27,253 nucleotides of DNA, from NCBI GenBank assembly GCA_027032655.1, contig JALVMZ010000414.1, forward strand, positions 927 through 28,179. Direction: 5' to 3'. Source of the stretch: Desulfobacteraceae bacterium (GTDB lineage Bacteria; Desulfobacterota; DSM-4660; Desulfatiglandales; JALVMZ01). Of the stretch, positions 14,642 through 21,429 are shown in pieces. Under the pieces are notes generated by a model, which was not told the origin of the DNA, made no database searches, and saw only the letters and a list, made by a program, of their open reading frames with translations. Positions within the stretch are counted from its first letter, which is position 1. Every line of letters starts with the position of its first letter. The position numbers and the translations under genes were made by a program.

Positions 14642-14884
14642 TTAGAATTTTTTGATACCCTGTTCAATTAGAGACTCTTTTACATAATCGGGAACCTCGC
14701 AGTCGGCGTCAGTAACTATGCAGATAACCGCATAAATTACCGCAGTTATAACGCCTGCAATTAAAGCAAGAATGAAGAAATGGTTTTCCAACCAGCGGGA
14801 GAAGGAACTGGGATGAAATAAACGGGACAAAACGCCTATTTCTACTGCCCCTATTATCCACATTACAATTAATGCTAAAATCAT
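14642..14884 (-). CDS. Small two-helix membrane protein
   Basis: Eighty residues with two hydrophobic helices (about 1-20 and 36-58: 'FFILALIAGVITAVIYAVICIV'), then a short acidic tail with one Cys (DADCEVPDYVKESL). No family recognised. It is real rather than a shadow: it has AAAAGGAGGTGAACC before the ATG, fills the exact space between its neighbours (13 and 10 bp gaps) and lies in the operon strand. By position between a TPR-OmpA protein and a caspase-ankyrin protein it could be an inner-membrane anchor or holin-like accessory, but the sequence does not show this. Confidence 0.75.
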   Translation of the reverse strand: MILALIVMWIIGAVEIGVLSRLFHPSSFSRWLENHFFILALIAGVITAVIYAVICIVTDADCEVPDYVKESLIEQGIKKF

Positions 14885-14897
14885 GGTTCACCTCCTT

Positions 14898-15749
14898 TTA
14901 TTTTATTATTTTTATTTCAACCCTCCTGTTGAGGGCGTTTATTTCAGGGGATGTGCCAAAGTAAAGGGGTTGGGTTTTTCCCTTTCCATCTACAGAAAGC
15001 ATCTGGGGCGAAAATCCGTATTTTTCAACCAGATATTTTTTTACAGCCATGGCTCTCATGAGGGAAAGTTTGAGGTTGTATTGGTCGGAGCCAATAAGGT
15101 CTGTGTGGCCTATGAGGACTATGTGTTTGTAGCCTTTTACCTCCTTTAATGCCTTTGCAAGGGTTTTTATTTCTTCTTCTGCCTTTGGGGTTATCTCAGC
15201 TGAGTCAAAGGGGAAATGGATTCTTACAGGGACTCCTGGGTCTTCAGGGCCGATTATTTCAATGGCTCTGAGGGCAAGGTAGGAGCGGAAGGCTTTTTTC
15301 ATGTCAGGTTTGGAGGAAAGTTCCTGGTCAAGGCGAAGGGCAATTTGCTGAATTTTCGGGTCCTTCTTGAGGCGAAGGCTGCGATGGTATGTGAGGAGGG
15401 CTTTGTATTTCTGGCCTAAAGCCTGGTAAAGGGCTGCTATCTGGGCAAGGACTTTGGCTTTGGTGGGACGGTCAGGGGAAAGGGGAAGGGAGGTTCGCAG
15501 GTAATGAAGGGCTTTTTGGTAATATTTGGCTTGTTTTTGGGGGTGTTTTTCTCCAAGCTGGGCATAGGTCAAGCCTAAGGTGTATCTTACGGAGAAGCTT
15601 GAGGGACAGAGATTTTTGGCTTTAAGGAGGGGTTCTATTCTCTGGGAAGGGGGTTTTTTAAGGGCCCCTTCCCATATTTTTTTTGCTTTGTTGCAGGGGT
15701 CGCTGGCAACAAGTGGCAAGAGCAGAAGGAGAAGGAGCCCTTTCCTCAT
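14898..15749 (-). CDS. TPR-OmpA peptidoglycan-binding protein
   Basis: Exported protein of 283 residues. After the signal MRKGLLLLLLLPLVAS come two or three TPR-like helical pairs (about 20-150: 'VRYTLGLTYAQLGEKHPQKQAKYYQKAL', 'AQIAALYQALGQKYKALLTYHRSL'). A C-terminal OmpA-like domain occupies about 165-283, with IHFPFDSAEITPKAEEEI, GHTDLIGSDQYNLKLSLMRA and ALNRRVEIKII. OmpA domains bind the diaminopimelate of peptidoglycan. It parallels the protein at 5480 but lacks DUF4384. The ATG at 15749 is preferred to an upstream start at 15809 because AGGGGG stands before it and the signal peptide begins there. It follows the DUF3160 gene by 14 bp. Confidence 0.9.
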   Translation of the reverse strand: MRKGLLLLLLLPLVASDPCNKAKKIWEGALKKPPSQRIEPLLKAKNLCPSSFSVRYTLGLTYAQLGEKHPQKQAKYYQKALHYLRTSLPLSPDRPTKAKVLAQIAALYQALGQKYKALLTYHRSLRLKKDPKIQQIALRLDQELSSKPDMKKAFRSYLALRAIEIIGPEDPGVPVRIHFPFDSAEITPKAEEEIKTLAKALKEVKGYKHIVLIGHTDLIGSDQYNLKLSLMRAMAVKKYLVEKYGFSPQMLSVDGKGKTQPLYFGTSPEINALNRRVEIKIIK

Positions 15750-15763
15750 TTTTTCCCCCTGGT

Positions 15764-17533
15764 TTATATTTCTCCTTCGGGGCTTCCCTTCAGGAAGATT
15801 TTTTCCCACTGCTCGTCTGTGAGTCTGGTGCGGAGGGGTTTTTTGAACTGGTAGGCTACATATCTTACTCCTCTAAGTCCTTTGTGGGTGTAGAGGGCAA
15901 ATCCTGTGGCAATGTATAGGGCTTGTTTTGTGTTTGGGTCTGTGTGGATGTCAACTACAACAGGAGAGGGGGAAAGGGAGCCTAAGATTTCTTCAACTTT
16001 TGTGTCAAAGGAATTTAGGTATGCTATGTGCTTGGGGTTAAGTTCGCCTGTGAGTCTTGCTTCGGCTATGGTGGCAAGGTTTTTGAGGAAAATGGAATAT
16101 TTCTTGAGGGTTTCCTTCATGAAGGGAAGTTTTTTTGCCATTAGTTCTGCCTGGATGGCAAGCTGGCGGTAAAGGAGGGGATAAGGGTCTATGTCAGCTT
16201 TCTGGCGGGTCTCAAAGGCAAGGCCTTTGGAGATTAGGGTGTAGCTCTGTTTTGCATAGAGGATGTAGTTATGGCGAAGTTCGCCATAGAAGGCAACGGC
16301 TGGGGTAAGGTCTGGGTTGTAGAACTGGAGAATCTTGAGGGTTTTCAGGGTTTGGATGTAAAGATTGGTGGGGTTGTGGATGTGTTTTTGGAGGATTTTT
16401 TCTGCCTGGGCGAACTTTGTGCTGTAGCCCTTGTAGGCAGAATCTCCGCTTCTTTGAAGTTGGGCTTTTGCATCTGAGTAGGAGAAAAGGGCCAAGAGGT
16501 CATAGATGGTGGGGAAGGCTCTTATGACCTTGGTGCCAATCCTGGCTGCGGTAAAGGGAAGTTTTTGGGGATTTCCCTGGTATTCCCCTACACTGCTGAA
16601 TACAAGAAGCTGGTAGATGTGGGAGTCTACAGTGTAATAGGATGGGAGAATCTTGAGGGCAAGGGCAGCTTCTTGAGGGGATAGGTCCTTGGGAAGGAGG
16701 GATTTCTGGATGGGGATGGAGATAATTTTCGGGAGAAGTTTGTTTGCCCTGCAGGTTTTGAGAAGAAGCTCCTTTTCTGTTATTTTTTTCTCAGAGAGGA
16801 AGGTGATGGGAAGGTCGTCGCTCTGGCCTATGAGGTATCTCTGAAGGGAGAGAATTTTTTTGTAAGCGGCAGAGATTTGCTTGTCCTGGGCGAAGATTTC
16901 CGAAAGCTGCAATGCCCTGGCGAAATTGAGCTTCGCATGTTCGGGGGTAAGGCCTGTTGCATTGGTTGGGACTATATAAAAGCCCTGGCGGGAAAATAGC
17001 ATCACCACCTGGAAATATCTGGAAAGTTCTGCGGATTTTGTGTATCTTCCCCTGGGTTTGTATTGGGTGTAATCCTCTTTTATTCCTGTTATTGGCGAAA
17101 GCCTGATGGCTGAGTGGGATTTTATGAGGGAAAGTTCCTGGGAGGCTAATTTTTTAACTTCTGGGGGAAGGTTTTTGGGAAAGGAGCCTTCAAGGAGGGC
17201 TTTTGCCACGGCAAAATAGGCGAGGTTGTATTGGCATGGGGTTTGTTTCTTGGGGCAGGAGATGAGTTTTTCGTAGGTGGCATTAACGATTTTTTTCAGG
17301 GAAGGGAGGAAGAATTTCTCCTCGCTTTCTGCGATGGCTTTTTGAATAACCAGGTTGTGGATGGAAAGGACTGCATCTGCGGTTATGTAGTTTCCTATGT
17401 TTTGCTGGCGGTTTTGCTTGTAGACCTCAATGGGGTCTTTTACCGGGGTTATTTTGTTTGGGGATTTTAAGTCTGCCCTTAGGAAGAACAGACTTAGGAA
17501 AAGCATGATTAATGAAGCAAATTTTTTCTTCAT
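15764..17533 (-). CDS. Exported DUF3160 family protein
   Basis: Protein of 589 residues with signal peptide (MKKKFASLIMLFLSLFFLRA). It is mostly helical and fits the DUF3160 family: 'SAELSRYFQVVMLFSRQGF' in the first half, 'AFYGELRHNYILYAKQSYT' near residue 430, and the late segment 'VVVDIHTDPNTKQALYIATG'. The function of DUF3160 is unknown; members are large secreted proteins of diderm bacteria. Its start overlaps the previous gene by 4 bp (ATGA), so its translation is tied to the DUF4384 lipoprotein. Its place among protease-like and DUF4384 proteins suggests it is part of the same envelope system. Confidence 0.82.
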   Translation of the reverse strand: MKKKFASLIMLFLSLFFLRADLKSPNKITPVKDPIEVYKQNRQQNIGNYITADAVLSIHNLVIQKAIAESEEKFFLPSLKKIVNATYEKLISCPKKQTPCQYNLAYFAVAKALLEGSFPKNLPPEVKKLASQELSLIKSHSAIRLSPITGIKEDYTQYKPRGRYTKSAELSRYFQVVMLFSRQGFYIVPTNATGLTPEHAKLNFARALQLSEIFAQDKQISAAYKKILSLQRYLIGQSDDLPITFLSEKKITEKELLLKTCRANKLLPKIISIPIQKSLLPKDLSPQEAALALKILPSYYTVDSHIYQLLVFSSVGEYQGNPQKLPFTAARIGTKVIRAFPTIYDLLALFSYSDAKAQLQRSGDSAYKGYSTKFAQAEKILQKHIHNPTNLYIQTLKTLKILQFYNPDLTPAVAFYGELRHNYILYAKQSYTLISKGLAFETRQKADIDPYPLLYRQLAIQAELMAKKLPFMKETLKKYSIFLKNLATIAEARLTGELNPKHIAYLNSFDTKVEEILGSLSPSPVVVDIHTDPNTKQALYIATGFALYTHKGLRGVRYVAYQFKKPLRTRLTDEQWEKIFLKGSPEGEI

Positions 17534-18069
17534 TTTTTATCCTCCTCTATTTTTATGACTAAGGTTGCTATATCCCATTTTGTCCTGCCTCCCACATTTA
17601 TGTCCTTGTTGTGGAGTTTAATTTCTTTTTCTGTGGAGATGAAGGGAATAAGATACCTCAATGGGACATCTTTCTCTGCCACCACTGCAAAAATAAGAAG
17701 GGAGCCTGCAGGAGGGGTGGCTTTTATTTTCCAGTCGGAATCCTGGGGGGGAATCTGCATGGGTTGGTCAGCTGGGATTTTATGCTCTGCTCCCTGTTCC
17801 AAGGGGTAAATTACGGAAATCTTATCCTGAGGGCTTACATAACCAAGCCAGAGATATCCATCCTTATCTGAGGTGATTGTGAAGCTAATCTCCTCTCCTA
17901 TTTTGTATTTCTTCTTGGAGGAGGAAAGGGTGATTTTGAAATGGCCTGCGCCCTCAAGGGAGGCTATCTTCTCCCAGTTAGGTCCTTTTTTCTTAGGAAG
18001 GGGGGAGCAATAGGTGATGATAACAGGGATAAGCAGGAGCATAAGCAGGGTTTTTATGCTTTTTCTCAT
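17530..18069 (-). CDS. DUF4384 protein, probable lipoprotein
   Basis: Protein of 179 residues. The hydrophobic signal ends ITYC (Cys21), an unorthodox lipobox, so lipidation is probable but not sure. Residues about 42-150 are a DUF4384 domain: 'FKITLSSSKKKYKIGEEISFTITSDKDGYLWLGYVSPQDKISVIYPLEQG' in spaced blocks, then 'LLIFAVVAEKDVPL'. DUF4384 is a beta-rich extracytoplasmic domain often fused to caspase-like peptidases, as in the next gene upstream. The stop overlaps the DUF3160 start (ATGA). A diverged stand-alone copy of the caspase's own C-terminal domain is the simplest origin. Confidence 0.85.
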   Translation of the reverse strand: MRKSIKTLLMLLLIPVIITYCSPLPKKKGPNWEKIASLEGAGHFKITLSSSKKKYKIGEEISFTITSDKDGYLWLGYVSPQDKISVIYPLEQGAEHKIPADQPMQIPPQDSDWKIKATPPAGSLLIFAVVAEKDVPLRYLIPFISTEKEIKLHNKDINVGGRTKWDIATLVIKIEEDKK

Positions 18070-18079
18070 GGCTTCCTCC

Positions 18080-19489
18080 TTACTCCACCACTTCTATGGT
18101 TATTTTACCTGCACCGTAGTCGTTTTCTCCTCTGGGACCTTCTATTCCTATAGCACGAAGGTCTTTCTCCAGCATTCTGACGAAGTTTTTTGCATCCTCT
18201 CCCTGGAAGGTCTTGAAAATTGCCTCTAAGATTCCTCCAATATACTTGTCCTGGTAATTAAGGGGCTTAGGGGTAAGGAAAACATAAATATAGCTTTTTC
18301 CTGCAGGAAGCTTGGCTTTGTATTTGAATGGCTTGACTGCATCGGAAGGCAAAGTTATTGAACTGGAACTCATCCTTATCGGCATCCTGTTCCATTGGTT
18401 TGGAAACAGGAGAATCACTTTTCCTGTAGGCTCCACCGAAAGCATAGTTATATAATATCCTGTTTTAGGAGAAGAAATATTGAAGTAAATGTATTCTCCC
18501 ACTCTATACTGCGACTGTGCATTGATTTCTACTCTGAAATTGCTCTGTTGAACTATGCGGTCAAGCTTGTTTATCACCTGGGGAGTGTTATGTTCTGTTG
18601 AAGGTCTTGCCGAGGCAATGGAAAGAAGATCGCGGGAGGCAAGGGACCCTTCCACATGGGGATGTTGAGGTTCTATCGAGGAGGTGGAAGAAGCGAGCTG
18701 CTGTGATTTTTTAGCTACATATTCTGCAATCTCTCTTGCTGTGATTTTACCGTCTCCATTAAGGTCTGCACTTCCACGAAGCCCTTCAAGAAAGTAGTAT
18801 GTAAAAACCCCACCCTTTCCGCCCAGCGACCAAGACACTTCATCAGGCTGGGAAGCGGAAAGTTCCAAATATTCTACGCCTTTAACATCTTCCACTATTT
18901 CTATTGCTTTAAACGCCCGTGTGCACCTCTGTTGATCTTTTGTCATAATAAATTTTGGTGTTGCATAAGAAAGGTCCCTCATCCCTTTTGTTATGGTTCC
19001 ACTATGGCAACTATCCACTAATATTAGAACTTTCCTCCCTGCAAGTTCCTGTATTAGCTCATGAAGCTCATCGTCGATAAAAGAAGTGGAGCGGTCAGCG
19101 TATCCTCCGGAATAATACCTAAAGTCAGCGGGAACTAAAAATTCATCACATCCATCACTCTCATCGCCATTTCTGTCTATTATTCGGTCTCCATGACCGG
19201 AGAAGTAAAAGGCAACTGTATCGCCAGGGGAAGAACCATTGATAAGCCAGGATCTGAATGCGGACTTTATCTGGGATTTTTTAGGTGAGTTGCGAAGAAT
19301 TTTTATCTGACTTTCTTTAAACCCCATGAGTTTGAGAATTTCAACTGCATGGCCTATATCCAAAGAGATAGAAGCTATATCTTTTACATTTTCATAATGT
19401 TCCACAACTACAACCAGCGCCCGGTTCTCGCCCCAAATAGGGGCAAGAACAGCGAGCGCCAGAAGAAGCGCTAACGCTGTCCTTGCCAT
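18080..19489 (-). CDS. Exported caspase-like (C14) protease with EF-hand-like loop and DUF4384
   Basis: Protein of 469 residues. The signal peptide (MARTALALLLALAVLAPIWG) is followed by a C14 caspase domain at about 22-265. The dyad is His99 in FYFSGHGD and Cys161 in ILVDSCHSG. Acidic insertions may bind Ca2+: DRNGDESDGCDE directly after the catalytic His (105-116) and an EF-hand-like loop DLNGDGKITARE at 242-253. Residues about 315-469 form a DUF4384 domain (QYRVGEYIYFNISSPKTGYY, VILLFPNQWNRM, KSYIYVFLTPKPL) ending KITIEVVE. Metacaspases are commonly calcium-dependent, so a secreted Ca-switched enzyme is a sound inference. The ribosome-binding site is AAAAGGAGG. It sits between DUF4384 genes (15 and 10 bp gaps), the likely partners or regulators. 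Confidence 0.92.
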   Translation of the reverse strand: MARTALALLLALAVLAPIWGENRALVVVVEHYENVKDIASISLDIGHAVEILKLMGFKESQIKILRNSPKKSQIKSAFRSWLINGSSPGDTVAFYFSGHGDRIIDRNGDESDGCDEFLVPADFRYYSGGYADRSTSFIDDELHELIQELAGRKVLILVDSCHSGTITKGMRDLSYATPKFIMTKDQQRCTRAFKAIEIVEDVKGVEYLELSASQPDEVSWSLGGKGGVFTYYFLEGLRGSADLNGDGKITAREIAEYVAKKSQQLASSTSSIEPQHPHVEGSLASRDLLSIASARPSTEHNTPQVINKLDRIVQQSNFRVEINAQSQYRVGEYIYFNISSPKTGYYITMLSVEPTGKVILLFPNQWNRMPIRMSSSSITLPSDAVKPFKYKAKLPAGKSYIYVFLTPKPLNYQDKYIGGILEAIFKTFQGEDAKNFVRMLEKDLRAIGIEGPRGENDYGAGKITIEVVE

Positions 19490-19504
19490 CTCTGCCTCCT
19501 TTTA

Positions 19505-20380
19505 CTACTCTTTTTCCACTATTTCAATAGTTACATAGGCTTTAGCTTTTGTTCCAGAGACAGGAACAAGGTCTTTGCTGGCCTGAGAAGAAAACACTGC
19601 CTTTATCACATGAACTCCTCCTGGAGCAGAAGCAGCCATCTGGAACTTGGAAGTCCTCCCCTTCTTAACTCTTACTTCACCCAGAGGCTTCCAGACTGGA
19701 TTTCCCTCCTCGTCCTTTTCCCAATTGAGATTGGTGTAGGAAAGGGTGACGGTTCCGCTGCGGCGGGCCTTTATAATAAGGGTTATCTTCTCCCCTACCC
19801 TATAGAACTGCTTGGTTGGGTAAATCCTAATTATGGAAGAGGATGAAGTTATAACAGAGACCTGGCTCCTGGAGGGCTTTATCAGAATCTCCTTCTCCAC
19901 ATAGGCCACTTCCTTTTTCTTGGACTTGTAGACGGATAGGTCCTTGGAGAACCTCTTAGCCTCTTCGCCAACTAATTCCTTCTTTCCGGATTGGATTATA
20001 AGAAGGTCTCTCATAGGTTTAGTGCTGGCCAGGAAGATGAATTTTTCCTTTCCAGCTTTGGGGGCTGTAAATTCCATCTCCTTGGGGATTTCAACCCATT
20101 TTCCAGCCTTCAGCCTTTTCTTGCCTTTCTGCGGATAAACCTGGTTCACCTTCTCCTTTCCCACATTGAACACATAAAGATAAGCATCCTTGTTGACCCT
20201 GACCTTAAACTTGATGGGCTCATTGACCTTGTAGCTTTTCTTTGTTGGTTTAACCTCCAAGCGAAGTTTTTTCGGAGTTACTGAGATGTCCTTTCCTGAG
20301 GGCTGGTCTTTCTTTGGTTTTTGGGCAAAGCCCAAAGTTGCCAGGAGTAAAATTAGGGTTAAGGAGAAAAATCTCCTCAT
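19505..20380 (-). CDS. Exported two-domain DUF4384 protein
   Basis: Protein of 291 residues with signal peptide (MRRFFSLTLILLLATLGFA). Residues about 40-150 are DUF4384 (KSYKVNEPIKFKVRVNKDAYLYVFNVG, VNQVYPQKGKKRLKAG, KEKFIFLASTKPM). Residues about 180-290 form a second beta-sandwich-like half ('QFYRVGEKITLIIKARRSGTVTLSY') ending AYVTIEIVEKE, much like the end of the caspase protein. It is Lys-rich throughout. AATAGGAGGTGAGAA precedes the ATG. It is the second gene of the sigma-54 operon, 10 bp after another DUF4384 gene, and no catalytic residues are seen. It probably works as a structural or binding subunit. Confidence 0.87.
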   Translation of the reverse strand: MRRFFSLTLILLLATLGFAQKPKKDQPSGKDISVTPKKLRLEVKPTKKSYKVNEPIKFKVRVNKDAYLYVFNVGKEKVNQVYPQKGKKRLKAGKWVEIPKEMEFTAPKAGKEKFIFLASTKPMRDLLIIQSGKKELVGEEAKRFSKDLSVYKSKKKEVAYVEKEILIKPSRSQVSVITSSSSIIRIYPTKQFYRVGEKITLIIKARRSGTVTLSYTNLNWEKDEEGNPVWKPLGEVRVKKGRTSKFQMAASAPGGVHVIKAVFSSQASKDLVPVSGTKAKAYVTIEIVEKE

Positions 20381-20390
20381 TTCTCACCTC

Positions 20391-20945
20391 CTATTCTTCT
20401 TCAATCTTAACCACAACCTCCCCCACCCATATCTCTTTCTTTTTCTTCTTTCCCTCAGTGTGGAGAACCTGAAGGTCCTTCAGGAGCTTGTCCACATTTT
20501 CCCCTTCGGTGTAAGAATAGCCCCTGCTGTCGGTCTGATTGAGAAGAAGAAGGGTATCAGTGCTTAACTTCTTGGTGGAGAGAACGAAGACCAATTTTTC
20601 CTCTCCTTCTGCATCGGCTGTAAATTCACTCTTTTCAGGATCAGGAACTATCCTTACCTTATCCGCTTTGAGCCTGTTATTCTTGTCCAGCTTATTGGGG
20701 TAAAGCAGCTTGGCAAGCTTCTTGTCCTTGGTGAGATAGAAGATATACAAGTAAGCATCCTTGTTAGCTTTGACTTTGAATCTAATCGGCTCTCCTACCT
20801 TATAGCTTTCCTGCATGGAAATGGTAGCGCGCAGCCGGGCGGCAGACACATTAATCTGCCTGGACCAGTTATCTTCGGCCCAAAGCCCAGAGATGAAAGC
20901 CAAACCTAAGGCCATCAAGGCCATCAAACTAACCAATCTTCTCAT
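20391..20945 (-). CDS. Exported DUF4384 protein (first gene of the sigma-54 operon)
   Basis: Protein of 184 residues with signal peptide (MRRLVSLMALMALGLAFISGLWA). The DUF4384 domain covers about 40-140: 'ESYKVGEPIRFKVKANKDAY' then LYIFYLTKDKK, LLYPNKLDKNNRLKADK and EEKLVFVLSTKKL; the end is WVGEVVVKIEEE. The ATG at 20945 is chosen because AAAAAGGAGGTGCTC precedes it and the signal peptide starts there; the frame stays open to 21056 but that would run across the promoter. A sigma-54-type promoter lies 38 bp upstream, so this gene leads a co-directional run that reaches at least to 13015. Confidence 0.88.
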   Translation of the reverse strand: MRRLVSLMALMALGLAFISGLWAEDNWSRQINVSAARLRATISMQESYKVGEPIRFKVKANKDAYLYIFYLTKDKKLAKLLYPNKLDKNNRLKADKVRIVPDPEKSEFTADAEGEEKLVFVLSTKKLSTDTLLLLNQTDSRGYSYTEGENVDKLLKDLQVLHTEGKKKKKEIWVGEVVVKIEEE

Positions 20946-20982
20946 GAGCACCTCCTTTTTTTGTTTTTTCAGTTTTAATTTT

Positions 20983-20998
20983 AGCAAAATTGATGCCA
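20983..20998 (-). promoter_or_regulatory. Sigma-54 promoter of the DUF4384/caspase operon
   Basis: The minus strand reads TGGCATCAATTTTGCT. GG and GC are ten bases apart and TTGCW is intact; only the base after TGGCAT (C, not a purine) differs from the consensus. Transcription would begin near 20971, about 26 nt before the ATG at 20945. Dyads lie 52 and 71 bp upstream, closer than usual for enhancers, with more from 273 bp. Confidence 0.72.
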
Positions 20999-21049
20999 AA
21001 ATTCTGAGAGATAAAACGGCTTGTAGAGCGGGAGAAAAATTCCAGATTT

Positions 21050-21083
21050 TTCTCATTTTGAGAGAGTTTTCTCATTTTGAGAA
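21050..21083 (-). promoter_or_regulatory. Diverged enhancer dyads close to the DUF4384/caspase promoter
   Basis: TTCTCATTTTGAGAG (21050-21064) and TTCTCATTTTGAGAA (21069-21083, a perfect palindrome) differ from the GTCTC consensus only in the outermost base pair. Their start-to-start spacing is 19 bp, near the 20 bp pair spacing in the other modules. They may bind the same regulator with altered affinity. Confidence 0.65.
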
Positions 21084-21113
21084 TCAAAATGAAAAACCCT
21101 TCCATGCGAGTTC

Positions 21114-21225
21114 TCATTTGCGGCAAGTTGTGTTGCAGCGGCCTGCGTAGGAGTAAAGGAGGAAGGAAGCCACATCCCCGCAGCCGCAATTTTCGCAAAA
21201 TCGAAAGGATACTGACATGGGAGAT
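21114..21225 (-). pseudogene. Frameshifted ankyrin-gene 3' remnant
   Basis: On the minus strand one frame gives YPFDFAKIAAAG, matching the STPLDVAKIAGN segment of the ankyrin proteins. A shift of frame then gives DVASFLLYSYAGRCNTTCRK and TGA at 21114-21116, matching the KIVSLLRSHGGKCNTTCGR ending. The rest of the gene is gone. This is clear evidence that a further ankyrin gene once stood here. Confidence 0.8.
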
Positions 21226-21270
21226 AGGTTGCAGCTTTGAGCTGGGGGGTGGATTGGGAAGTTGGGGTTT

Positions 21271-21371
21271 GTTTCATTTTGGGACTGGAAATTTGGCTTT
21301 GTCCTGCGGATTAGCTTCTGGAGGGAGTTTGCGTGAGTCTCATTTTGGGACTGAAAGTCTCATTTTGAGAC
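21271..21371 (-). promoter_or_regulatory. Enhancer module D: three GTCTC dyads
   Basis: Dyads lie at 21271-21285 (GTTTCATTTTGGGAC), 21337-21351 (GTCTCATTTTGGGAC) and 21357-21371 (perfect GTCTCATTTTGAGAC). The 66 and 20 bp spacing equals modules B and C. The nearest recognisable promoter is 273 bp downstream, past an ankyrin remnant, so the module may act at a distance or have lost its own promoter. Confidence 0.72.
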
Positions 21372-21384
21372 TGGGATGGACATC

Positions 21385-21426
21385 TTACTTCCCGCATGTT
21401 GTGTTGCACAGGCCGCCCTGGGAGCA
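21385..21426 (-). pseudogene. Orphan ankyrin tail abutting the coiled-coil gene
   Basis: The minus strand gives SQGGLCNTTCGK and TAA at 21385-21387, matching the CNTTCG-K/R ending of the ankyrin proteins. The similarity stops about 4 bp before the end of the coiled-coil gene at 21430. That junction marks the outer edge of the duplicated regulatory cassette. Confidence 0.78.
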
Positions 21427-21429
21427 TTG

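Larger units (their letters stand above)
20946..21429. other. Regulatory intergenic region D with ankyrin-tail debris
   Basis: No intact gene. In minus-strand order it holds an orphan ankyrin tail (21426 to 21385), three GTCTC dyads (21371 to 21271), a heptad remnant (about 21250 to 21226), a second, frameshifted ankyrin tail (about 21225 to 21114), two more dyads (21083 to 21050) and a sigma-54 promoter (20998 to 20983). It reads as two fused regulatory regions with the gene between them deleted. Confidence 0.78.

Noticed and set aside
20946..21056. N-terminal extension of the first DUF4384 gene to 21056
   Set aside because: It would run through the sigma-54 promoter and put the signal peptide in the interior; ATG at 20945 has a strong AGGAGGT.
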